Shown in pieces: positions 53,135 through 59,751 of a DNA stretch of 64,000 nt (its first letter is position 1; every line of letters begins with the position of its first letter). The translations under genes and the position numbers were made by a program. Origin of the DNA: Sulfurimonas sp. (GTDB lineage: Bacteria > Campylobacterota > Campylobacteria > Campylobacterales > Sulfurimonadaceae). The notes beneath the pieces were generated by a model, which had not been told where the DNA came from, searched no databases, and worked only from the letters and a program-made list of their open reading frames with translations. The stretch lies in NCBI RefSeq assembly GCF_041583195.1, contig NZ_JBFHGL010000001.1, forward strand, positions 248,001-312,000, given 5' to 3'.

Positions 53135-53461
53135 TTATTGAGTTTTGTTCTTTTTTTGTGAACTCATTATCATAGATCTTTCTTTTTCGCAGTTTCCTGG
53201 ACTTTCAGATAAAAACATATCTTGCTTTTTTTCTATATTGTTAAAAAAATAACATTCATACATGATCTTTTGCATCTGATTATAGCCATCTTTCGTTTGA
53301 ATGATTTGCCATAGTTCCCCTGTCTTTGTATCTAACATATATGTATCTGCTCTTACTTTTCCATTAACATTTCCGAACACATACCTGCCACCATCTGATG
53401 ATAAAGAACTAGCATTCGCACAAATGTATATCAGCAATACTATATAAATAAATTTCATCAA
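53135..53461 (-). CDS. Secreted protein of unknown function (moron candidate)
   Basis: A 108-residue protein (ATG ATG start) with a signal peptide (KFIYIVLLIYICANA). The mature part has DGGRYVFGNVNGKVRADTYMLDTKTGELWQIIQTKDG, a strand pattern seen in small secreted proteins, and two or three Cys. It converges with the lipoprotein gene with a 1-nt gap. Its promoter region lies beside operators O4 and O5, so it may be controlled by the repressor. Function is unknown. Confidence 0.65.
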   Translation of the reverse strand: MMKFIYIVLLIYICANASSLSSDGGRYVFGNVNGKVRADTYMLDTKTGELWQIIQTKDGYNQMQKIMYECYFFNNIEKKQDMFLSESPGNCEKERSMIMSSQKKNKTQ

Positions 53462-53504
53462 TTACTCTTTTTTAGAAAATTAAAATTATTCTAGCTTAAC
53501 TTTA

Positions 53505-53553
53505 TTTCCAATTTGGTAATAATTTAAGTTTCCTTTTATTTCCAATTTGGTAA
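53505..53553. promoter_or_regulatory. Second operator pair for the CI/Cro regulators
   Basis: Two identical copies of TTTCCAATTTGGTAA (53505-53519 and 53539-53553), 34 bp apart, match the operator consensus at 52126-52189. They lie between the secreted-protein gene (leftward) and the recombination operon (rightward); the TAATAAT running from the first copy could be a rightward -10. Confidence 0.72.
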
Positions 53554-53618
53554 CATTTTCCTATCAGATTTATTTGATGTGTTCAATAAATTACAACTGT
53601 CAAAATAATAGTTTATAA

Positions 53619-53870
53619 AGCAAGTAGATAAAGTCAAGCAAAACGGCAACTTTCTCCTTAAAAAAGAAATTTAACTACTAAGCAATTTTAGATACATAAC
53701 CTTATTAGGTATGTCTTTGGGTAGGGCTTTAGCCTTTCTACTTGCTCTATAAGCTATTAGTAAAGGCGATACGATAAAGGTCAGAAAAAATGATGCTGTT
53801 CAGAGAAGTAGATGCAGCAAAGCTAATAGCGGTTTTAGTTGAGAGTGCAGCAACACTCTCTTAGTCTTTA
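53619..53870 (+). ncRNA. Structured non-coding region, RNA candidate
   Basis: No credible ORF fills 53462-53908. Long-range pairing is visible: AGCAAGTAGA (53619-53628) with TCTACTTGCT (53737-53746), enclosing smaller hairpins (ACATAACC-TTATT-AGGTATGT, GGGCTTTAGCC); and GCTATTAG (53753-53760) with CTAATAGC (53824-53831). It ends in a perfect hairpin GAGAGTG-CAGCAA-CACTCTC (53842-53861) then TTAGTCTTT, a likely terminator. It is either a separate RNA or the folded leader of the recombination operon. Confidence 0.45.
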
Positions 53871-53908
53871 AAAATAAAAACACGAAATTATACCATAAGG
53901 AGAAAGAT

Positions 53909-54076
53909 ATGGTTGATGATGGAACAAAAGCGATCATAGTGATTCTTTCTTTATGTCTAGGAGCTTTGTTTTATGCTCTTATAGAAGATAAGACGGAAGC
54001 AATAGTGACCGCTTGGAAGATAAAAAGCTTCTTTCAAATGGTAAGAATAAAACTACTGTTAAGGGAGTTAAGATGA
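53909..54076 (+). CDS. Small membrane protein, 55 aa
   Basis: A 55-residue ORF with an AAGGAG ribosome site. One membrane helix (about 8-25, AIIVILSLCLGALFYALI) is followed by a basic C-terminus. Its stop overlaps the ATG of the RecE-like gene (ATGA). It is the first gene of the rightward operon. Function is not recognised. Confidence 0.6.
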   Translation: MVDDGTKAIIVILSLCLGALFYALIEDKTEAIVTAWKIKSFFQMVRIKLLLRELR

Positions 54077-54879
54077 GTAAGATAGAAAAATACAAAGGGT
54101 GCATGAAAGTATCTGATGAAGAATACTTTAAAATCCCTGCACTTTCAAATAGTGACTTTAGACTATTAAAAGAGAGTGTTTTACACTATGAAAATAAAGA
54201 TTTATTCCAATTAAGCGGATCATCTTTAGAGTTAGGTAGTGCAGTTCATAAGTTGGTATTAGAGCCGGACACATTTAATGAAGATTTTGTAATCGAAGAT
54301 TTTAAGGGTGCGGAACTAAACAAAAACTCTAAAGCGTACAAAGAAGCAAAAGCTGCATGGGAAGATGGTGTTAAAGGTAGAAAAATTCTATCTAAAGACC
54401 TTTTTGAGCAAGTTACTTTAATGGCTAAAAATGTAAAAGCTATTGCCGGTGGACTGCTTCAAGGTGGTATAGCTGAAAATGCTTTTATATCAGAGTTTGA
54501 TGGTATGCCGGTTAAATGTAAAGCTGATTACTATAGACAAGATGCAGGTGTAGTTATTGATTTAAAGACTACTAAGAGCATTAAAGACTTTAAAAAGTCT
54601 ATCCTGGAATATGGCTACGGTACACAATCGGCATTTTACTTAGATGTAATCAATAAAGCAGGTTATAAAGCAGATAGATTCATATTTATCTTGGTTGAAA
54701 CTTCTGCTCCTTACATGGTAAGTGTGCAGGAAATGAGTTTAGAGAGTATTGAGGAGGGTAGAGCTATTTATAGTGAGCTTCTTCAAACTTGGAAAAACTA
54801 CAAAAATGATGGTGTAGTTAATGTTGTTAAAACTACAGGCTATCCGGAATGGTATTTAGAACAAAGGAGAGGTGCGTAA
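54073..54879 (+). CDS. RecE-like exonuclease (PD-(D/E)XK)
   Basis: A 268-residue nuclease. ALSNSDFRLLKESVLHYENKD (about 22-42) and SSLELGSAVHKLVLEPDTF are typical of RecE / exodeoxyribonuclease VIII. The catalytic core is VIDLKTTKSIKDF (about 162-174) with YGTQSAFYLDVINKAG, then the metal ligand D and K of the family. It should chew 5' ends to give 3' tails for the RecT partner. I prefer the ATG at 54073 (GGGAG ribosome site) over one 60 nt upstream that runs through the preceding gene. Confidence 0.88.
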   Translation: MSKIEKYKGCMKVSDEEYFKIPALSNSDFRLLKESVLHYENKDLFQLSGSSLELGSAVHKLVLEPDTFNEDFVIEDFKGAELNKNSKAYKEAKAAWEDGVKGRKILSKDLFEQVTLMAKNVKAIAGGLLQGGIAENAFISEFDGMPVKCKADYYRQDAGVVIDLKTTKSIKDFKKSILEYGYGTQSAFYLDVINKAGYKADRFIFILVETSAPYMVSVQEMSLESIEEGRAIYSELLQTWKNYKNDGVVNVVKTTGYPEWYLEQRRGA

Positions 54880-55748
54880 TGAATAATTTACAAGTAAGAG
54901 AAGATCAAATTAAACAAGGTCTTGTAGCTCAACAAAAAATGGTAAAAAGTCTCTTTGGAGACAAAGCAAAAGCAGATAAGTTCTTAGCAACTGCTGCAAA
55001 GGTGGCAACAGATTATAAGTTAGCTAACTGTAATGTAAACAGTATTATAGATGCTTGTGTAACTGTAGCTCAATTAAACCTTGATCTTAGTCCGGCACTA
55101 TCTCATGCTTACATAGTTCCGTTTAAACAATCGGTGCAGTTAATTGTTTCTGCAAGAGGTTACACAGCTTTACTTGCTCGTAACGGTTGGAAGCTAAAGA
55201 GCTACATAGTAAATGAAGCTGATGATTTTGAGTATGTGATAGATGGCTTTGAAGAAACTATCAGATTTGTTAAAAACATTGATGATATGGATGAGAAGTT
55301 TAGATATGCAGTAGCATTAGCTCAATCTCCGGATGGTACTCTTTACATTGAAGTAATGAACGCTAAACAAATTGATAAACATCGTTTAGTTAGCTCAAAC
55401 CAAAAAGGTAGCAAACCTACAGGTGTATGGGCTGATTGGTTTAATGAGATGGCAAAAAAGACTGTTATCAAAAAGCTTGTTAAGCAACTTCCACTTGGTG
55501 AGGAAATAATGACTGCAGTAGCTAAAGATGATAAACCTATTGAAGCGGAGATCATAGCTGATGAAAAAGAGACTGTAGATATAAACTCTATGATTACTAG
55601 CCCTGCTACTCCTGAACATGATGAACTCACAGGAGAAGTATATCAAGATAAAGATATTGAAAGACCTGTTACTCAAAAGCCTGATATGTCACTACTTGAT
55701 GGTGTTAATGCTGATTGTACAGATAAAGAGATGGAGGAAGCTGTTTAG
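54879..55748 (+). CDS. recT: RecT-like single-strand annealing protein
   Basis: A 289-residue annealing protein. The family blocks FLATAAKVATDYKLANCNVNSIIDACVTVAQLNLDLSPALSHAYIVPF and VQLIVSARGYTALLARNGWKL, then NEMAKKTVIKKLVKQLPL, match RecT. It pairs with the RecE-like exonuclease to recombine phage DNA. The ATG at 54879 overlaps the exonuclease stop (TAATG). The C-terminus is acidic. Confidence 0.93.
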   Translation: MNNLQVREDQIKQGLVAQQKMVKSLFGDKAKADKFLATAAKVATDYKLANCNVNSIIDACVTVAQLNLDLSPALSHAYIVPFKQSVQLIVSARGYTALLARNGWKLKSYIVNEADDFEYVIDGFEETIRFVKNIDDMDEKFRYAVALAQSPDGTLYIEVMNAKQIDKHRLVSSNQKGSKPTGVWADWFNEMAKKTVIKKLVKQLPLGEEIMTAVAKDDKPIEAEIIADEKETVDINSMITSPATPEHDELTGEVYQDKDIERPVTQKPDMSLLDGVNADCTDKEMEEAV

Positions 55749-55785
55749 GCTTCTTCTTCAAATAAAAATCAAAGGAAAATAACTA

Positions 55786-56139
55786 ATGAAAAAAAGACTA
55801 GCGGTAGCAAACGGAACATATCAAAATAGTGTCGGTGAGACTAAAACAAGATGGGTAAATGTTGGTGTGATAGGTATAGCAGCTAATGGTAAAGATTATA
55901 TGCTTATCGATCCTACTATTAACTTTGCAGCTTTCCCAAGAGAACAGGGTAAGGATATGGTTATGGTAGGTATGTTTGAAGATGAACAAAATGCAGGACA
56001 GCAACAGCAGCCACAGCAAGGTTATCAACAGCCACAACATCAAACACCTGTTCAAGTATATAAAAATGCTGCAGGACAACTTACTGATCCGCAAGGTAAT
56101 TTACTTCTTGATGCAAATGGTCAGCCACGTTATCAGTAA
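55786..56139 (+). CDS. Phage protein with Gln-rich tail, perhaps ssDNA-binding
   Basis: A 117-residue protein. The first 65 residues form short strands (KRLAVANGTYQNSVGETKTRWVNVGVIGI, KDYMLIDPTINFAAF) that could be a small OB-like fold. The rest is Gln/Pro-rich and disordered. Its place after RecE/RecT suggests a single-strand DNA-binding or accessory role, but no family is certain. Confidence 0.55.
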   Translation: MKKRLAVANGTYQNSVGETKTRWVNVGVIGIAANGKDYMLIDPTINFAAFPREQGKDMVMVGMFEDEQNAGQQQQPQQGYQQPQHQTPVQVYKNAAGQLTDPQGNLLLDANGQPRYQ

Positions 56140-56267
56140 TGAGTGCCTTTAACAAAGTCCTTGAAGCAATACAAGGTAAACCACAAAACGGTCATGCACT
56201 AGCTAACTTGCAAAACAAAGCAAGTTTGGCTAAAGCTAAAAAAGAGATTGAGGAGATGTTGAGATGA
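56139..56267 (+). CDS. Small phage protein, 42 aa
   Basis: A 42-residue ORF whose ATG overlaps the stop before it (TAATG) and whose TGA overlaps the next ATG (ATGA). The helical C-terminus is NKASLAKAKKEIEEMLR. Tight coupling on both sides supports it as a real gene. Function is not recognised. Confidence 0.55.
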   Translation: MSAFNKVLEAIQGKPQNGHALANLQNKASLAKAKKEIEEMLR

Positions 56268-56956
56268 AAAACATACTTATGAATACTGAAATGACTAAAG
56301 CTATCTTAGAGGGTAGGAAAACACAGACTAGGAGAGTATTGTTAGACTGTAAAGAGTTTGATATTGAAGAACATGAAAGTGGATTTAACTTAATTCACGA
56401 TTACAAATGTAGAATTGAGAATGTCGGTATTTTTTCAACTAAAAAATTATTGATGAGATATTTTTCAGATAAATATTCTAAATATAAAATAGGCGATATT
56501 CTTTATGTTCGTGAAACTTTTGTAAGAGGTGTTGAACATGATGAAAATGATTGTCCTTTAACTACAGAGGACGGTAGCGATTGGATATGGAGAACTTACT
56601 ATCGTGCAGATGATGAACTTATAGAATGGGTAGATGAAGATGGAGAAAATGTAAATGTACCATGGAAACCATCTATCCATATGCCTAAAGAGTATGCTCG
56701 CATCTTCTTAAAAGTCACGGATGTAAGAGTTGAGAGGTTGCATGATATAACTTATGCAGATGTAAAGAAAGAAGGATTACCTTTACATATAGACATACCG
56801 AAAGAACACTACAACAACAAAATAGCAAATGGGCTATCTATAAATCCAATAGAACATTGGTGGATAAACCTTTGGAACTCAACAGCTAAAGACGGTTACA
56901 AGTGGGAAGATAATCCTTATGTATTCGTATATGAATTTGAAAGGGTAGAGAGATGA
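56264..56956 (+). CDS. ASCH-domain phage protein
   Basis: A 230-residue protein of the common phage ASCH type. The blocks MTKAILEGRKTQTRRV (about 10-25), YKIGDILYVRETFVRG, WKPSIHMPKEYARIFLKVTDVRVERLHDI (about 132-160) and WEDNPYVFVYEFERV fit the family. ASCH proteins are PUA-like and thought to bind nucleic acid or nucleotides; their phage role is unknown. It overlaps the YopX gene by 4 nt. Confidence 0.85.
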   Translation: MKNILMNTEMTKAILEGRKTQTRRVLLDCKEFDIEEHESGFNLIHDYKCRIENVGIFSTKKLLMRYFSDKYSKYKIGDILYVRETFVRGVEHDENDCPLTTEDGSDWIWRTYYRADDELIEWVDEDGENVNVPWKPSIHMPKEYARIFLKVTDVRVERLHDITYADVKKEGLPLHIDIPKEHYNNKIANGLSINPIEHWWINLWNSTAKDGYKWEDNPYVFVYEFERVER

Positions 56957-57354
56957 ATGAGTTTATAGTGTGGGATGAAAAACAAAAAAAGTTTATACAG
57001 CCTAGTCGTGAAATAGTAATGACTACAAAAGATGGTTTACTAAAAGGTATAAATGGTGGCAATGGTTTTGTTGAACAATGGAAACCATTTTCGTACATAG
57101 GCAAAACAGACATAAACAACAAAAAGATTTATGCTGATTGTTCTATTCTTGAGTTTAAAATGTACGGAACTAAAAGTGTTGTTTCTGTAAAAGGGTATTT
57201 TTATTGGAGTTGCGAAAAATTAAGATATAAGTTTATGTCTTTAGTTGTTGATAATTATCCAAGAAAAGAAAAAAATATAGAATGGAATAGAGCTATTGGT
57301 CAAAGATTTAAAATCATAGACACTATCCAAGAAAATAAACTTGGATTAATTTAA
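56953..57354 (+). CDS. YopX-like phage protein
   Basis: A 133-residue protein with the start EFIVWDEKQKKFI and the block KPFSYIGKTDINNKKIYADCSILEF seen in the YopX family of phages, whose role is unknown. It overlaps the ASCH gene by 4 nt. Confidence 0.75.
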   Translation: MNEFIVWDEKQKKFIQPSREIVMTTKDGLLKGINGGNGFVEQWKPFSYIGKTDINNKKIYADCSILEFKMYGTKSVVSVKGYFYWSCEKLRYKFMSLVVDNYPRKEKNIEWNRAIGQRFKIIDTIQENKLGLI

Positions 57355-57383
57355 AATCTATTCATTTTGATATAGATGATGCC

Positions 57384-57653
57384 TTGCAAATAGCTCTTAA
57401 AAGAAAAGAGAAATACATATCTCAAAATAAAGAGTTTAAATATCAAGCATATCTTGATGTTCTTGCAAAAGTCAAACAGGACTTTATAAAGTATGGAGAC
57501 AAAGTTCCTTTTACTTCTGATGAGTGGGATGATAGTTTGGTGTATCATAGAGAGCAAAAAAAAGAAGTAAAAAACTATTATCTGATCATCGGAAACAAAG
57601 AGTTAGAGAAAAAAGAAAAAAACAAAGAAAGTTTGTTAAAACTTTTAAATTAG
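57384..57653 (+). CDS. Small phage protein with uncertain start
   Basis: About 89 residues from a TTG; the frame is open a little further upstream (to 57339) but without ATG or GTG. It is Lys/Glu-rich and helical (EFKYQAYLDVLAKVKQDFIKYGD, ELEKKEKNKESLLKLL). No ribosome site is clear at the TTG, so it may be made by an unusual start or be a remnant. Function is not recognised. Confidence 0.4.
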   Translation: MQIALKRKEKYISQNKEFKYQAYLDVLAKVKQDFIKYGDKVPFTSDEWDDSLVYHREQKKEVKNYYLIIGNKELEKKEKNKESLLKLLN

Positions 57654-57668
57654 AGATGGGGTGGTAAT

Positions 57669-57965
57669 ATGGACACAAAAGCATTTGAAAATTTAGAGCT
57701 TATTCCGCAGCTTCTGCAAAAAATAGAATCTATGGAAGAAAGATTGAAAAAATTTACACCTGCAGTTACTACAAAAAAAGAGGTCGCTAAATTTTTAAAT
57801 CGTTCCGAAAGAACTATAAATAGGTATATAGCGGAGGGCTTTCTTAAAGAGGGCTATCATTTTGACCGAAAAAGTGATAAACTTCTAGTGTTTATAGAGG
57901 ATAAAATCTTAGAATTTAGGGATCAACTAAACAGAGGTATTATCAATGAAAAAATTGCGGTTTAA
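57669..57965 (+). CDS. Helix-turn-helix protein, excisionase candidate
   Basis: A 98-residue protein with TTKKEVAKFLNRSERTINRYIAEGFLKEGYHFDRKSDKLLVFIEDKILEF (about 38-86), the MerR-like winged helix of AlpA/Xis-type proteins. It overlaps the integrase gene by 20 nt, the usual place for xis. The GTGG ribosome region precedes the ATG. It may direct excision and also regulate the operon. Confidence 0.7.
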   Translation: MDTKAFENLELIPQLLQKIESMEERLKKFTPAVTTKKEVAKFLNRSERTINRYIAEGFLKEGYHFDRKSDKLLVFIEDKILEFRDQLNRGIINEKIAV

Positions 57966-59022
57966 AAATCGTAACGGTGTTTTGTATTTTGGTTTTGATG
58001 GTAAGTTTAAATCATCTAAATTAAAAGATACAAATGTAAACAGGAACATTATAAAAGGTAAGTTCCTTAGAGGTGAGCTAAATAGTGATCTAAGTATAAA
58101 TGAGCATAAATCGCCTTTGATTAAAGATTTAGTTAAAGAGGTTTTTATAGACAAAAGTAAACATCTTAAACGAAAAACTTTAAAGGCTTATGCTACTGCT
58201 AAAGACAAGCATATTTTACCGTATTTTGGCGATAAAATGGTAACGGATATAAAACCGATTGACATTAAAAACTTTCAAGATGATTTAGTAGCTAAAGGAT
58301 TAAACTCATCTTCGATAAGGTTTCCAAGAGTAATTCTAAAAGAAGCATTTAACTTAGCTATACTTAGTGAGCATATAATCTCTAATCCTATTGTAATGGT
58401 AGGTGTTCCAAAGATAAAGAAAAAAGAGCAAAAACCAAAGCCCTTTACACTAGATGAGATTGATTTGATTTTATCTTCTGCTGCCGGTCCTCTTAGAAAC
58501 TTTTTAGGAATATCTTTTTTTACAGGTATGAGATCAGGTGAACTGTTAGCTTTAAAATGGGAAGATGTAGATTTTGAAACAGAAACTATCACTATCAATA
58601 AAACTATTGCTGATGGTGCGATAAATTCTGCTAAAACAAAATCGAGTGAGCGTGACATAGAAATGATACCACAAGTTATAGAGTTTTTTAAAGCACAGCA
58701 GCTTGTGACTTTTTTAAATGGTAGCTATGTTTTTCTAAATGCTAGAAATAATCATTATGGAAACAATATGACTATGTATAGCAAATATCAAGATTTATTG
58801 AAAAAATTAAAACTTGAAAAAAGAAGTTTACATAATACAAGACATACTTTTGCAAGTATTATGTTAAATAACGGAATTGATCCTCTTTGGGTATCAAACA
58901 CACTAGGACATAGTAACTTACAGATCACATTAAAGATCTATACTCACTATATGCCTAAAAAAGAAAAAATGAAGTTACCTTTTTTAGAAAAGAGGTACAA
59001 AACAGGTACACTATCCTTATAA
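57946..59022 (+). CDS. int: Phage integrase (tyrosine recombinase)
   Basis: A 358-residue integrase. The N-terminal arm-binding part (about 1-55) is followed by the core-binding domain (about 60-150) and the catalytic domain (about 165-358): R in TGMRSGELLALKWEDV, K in TKSSERDIEM, HxxR in HNTRHTFASIML, H in LGHSNLQ and the Y nucleophile in IYTHYM. It lies at the prophage's right end, and its last codons contain the right-hand AGGTACA arm repeats. It reads toward the host response regulator. Confidence 0.95.
   Translation: MKKLRFKNRNGVLYFGFDGKFKSSKLKDTNVNRNIIKGKFLRGELNSDLSINEHKSPLIKDLVKEVFIDKSKHLKRKTLKAYATAKDKHILPYFGDKMVTDIKPIDIKNFQDDLVAKGLNSSSIRFPRVILKEAFNLAILSEHIISNPIVMVGVPKIKKKEQKPKPFTLDEIDLILSSAAGPLRNFLGISFFTGMRSGELLALKWEDVDFETETITINKTIADGAINSAKTKSSERDIEMIPQVIEFFKAQQLVTFLNGSYVFLNARNNHYGNNMTMYSKYQDLLKKLKLEKRSLHNTRHTFASIMLNNGIDPLWVSNTLGHSNLQITLKIYTHYMPKKEKMKLPFLEKRYKTGTLSL
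58993..59013. other. Integrase arm-type repeats, right end
   Basis: AGGTACA at 58993-58999 and 59004-59010 (11-bp spacing), within the 3' end of int; the 21-bp block differs from 24902-24922 at one base. Confidence 0.55.
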
Positions 59023-59042
59023 AGCCCTATATTAGGAGCAAT

Positions 59043-59057
59043 ATATCTAAAAGGAAA
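59043..59057. other. attR core candidate
   Basis: ATATCTAAAAGGAAA, identical to 24782-24796. It holds the AAAGGAAA ribosome site of the response regulator starting at 59065. The upstream -10 in the lysogen is phage DNA (TATAAA at 59018-59023 or TATATT at 59028-59033). Confidence 0.7.
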
Positions 59058-59064
59058 TTAAACC

Positions 59065-59751
59065 ATGATAGATTTACTTAAAAACTTTACTCTGCTTTAT
59101 GTAGAAGACGATGAGATGGTTAGAAAAAATGCCGTCGAATATCTAAGCAGAATTTCCAAAAAAGTCCTTGAAGCACAAGACGGCAAAGAAGCAATACAAA
59201 TATGGAAAGATGAGAAGCCTGATATTATAATTACGGATATATCTATGCCAAAACTAAATGGTTTGGACATGGCAAGCTATATACGCTCAATAGATAAAAA
59301 AGTTCAGATTATTGTAGCTACCGCTCATTCTGATACCGAGTATTTGATGCAGGCAGTTGAATTGCAACTTGTAAAATATATAATCAAGCCTGTGACAAAA
59401 GAGAAACTTATAGACGCACTAAACAGATCTATGGACTTAATAGAAGACAAAAGTAAATTCAATCTAAAACTATCTGAGAATACTTTCTACAATGGATTTG
59501 AAAAAATTATTTTGGAAGATGATAAGCAGATCAAACTTACAAAAAACGAAACACTTTTTTTAGATCTTCTCGCACATCATCACACACGTGTAGTCACATA
59601 TGAAGAGATTGAAGATGCTATATGGCCGATTGAGGGGATGAGTCAAGATGCCGTACGTTCACTTGTAAGAGGTATTCGTAAGAAGATACCAGAAGGTGTT
59701 ATAGAGAACATAAGCGGAAGCGGATACAAGTTAAATATCTATACAAATTAG
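59065..59751 (+). CDS. OmpR-like response regulator next to attR
   Basis: A 228-residue regulator. The receiver domain has VEDDEMVRK, D in DIIITDISMPKLNG (about 55) and K in YIIKPVTKEK. A C-terminal winged helix (about 150-228) shows LTKNETLFLDLLAHHHTRVVTYEEIEDAIW and VRSLVRGIRKKIPEGVIENISGSGYKL. It converges on the histidine kinase gene with 4-nt overlap, probably its partner. Its natural promoter appears to be left behind at 24778, 34 kb away, so its expression may now depend on phage sequence or read-through from int. Confidence 0.9.
   Translation: MIDLLKNFTLLYVEDDEMVRKNAVEYLSRISKKVLEAQDGKEAIQIWKDEKPDIIITDISMPKLNGLDMASYIRSIDKKVQIIVATAHSDTEYLMQAVELQLVKYIIKPVTKEKLIDALNRSMDLIEDKSKFNLKLSENTFYNGFEKIILEDDKQIKLTKNETLFLDLLAHHHTRVVTYEEIEDAIWPIEGMSQDAVRSLVRGIRKKIPEGVIENISGSGYKLNIYTN

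Larger units (their letters stand above)
24782..59057. mobile_element. Podovirus-like prophage, 34.3 kb
   Basis: Bounded by a 15-bp direct repeat (24782-24796 and 59043-59057), with a tyrosine integrase at the right end. It encodes terminase, portal, scaffold, N4-gp56-type capsid, adaptor, tail, lysis, replication, methylation, recombination, repressor, Cro-like and excisionase-like functions. No tail-tube, sheath or tape-measure gene is recognised; adaptor, tail-hub and giant ejection proteins point to a short tail. All modules look open except one frameshifted small gene (48398-48602), so it may be inducible. Confidence 0.92.

Noticed and set aside
54013-54072. Longer start for the RecE-like gene
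   Set aside because: The first 20 residues read through the upstream 55-residue gene in another frame, and the ATG at 54073 has its own GGGAG ribosome site.
24902-59013. The AGGTACA blocks as the att core
   Set aside because: They lie inside both ends relative to the 15-bp repeat, contain a mismatch, and joining at them would not restore the promoter and start of the response regulator.
59040-59060. tRNA gene as the integration target
   Set aside because: No tRNA-like fold is present at either end; the target is a promoter/ribosome-site region.
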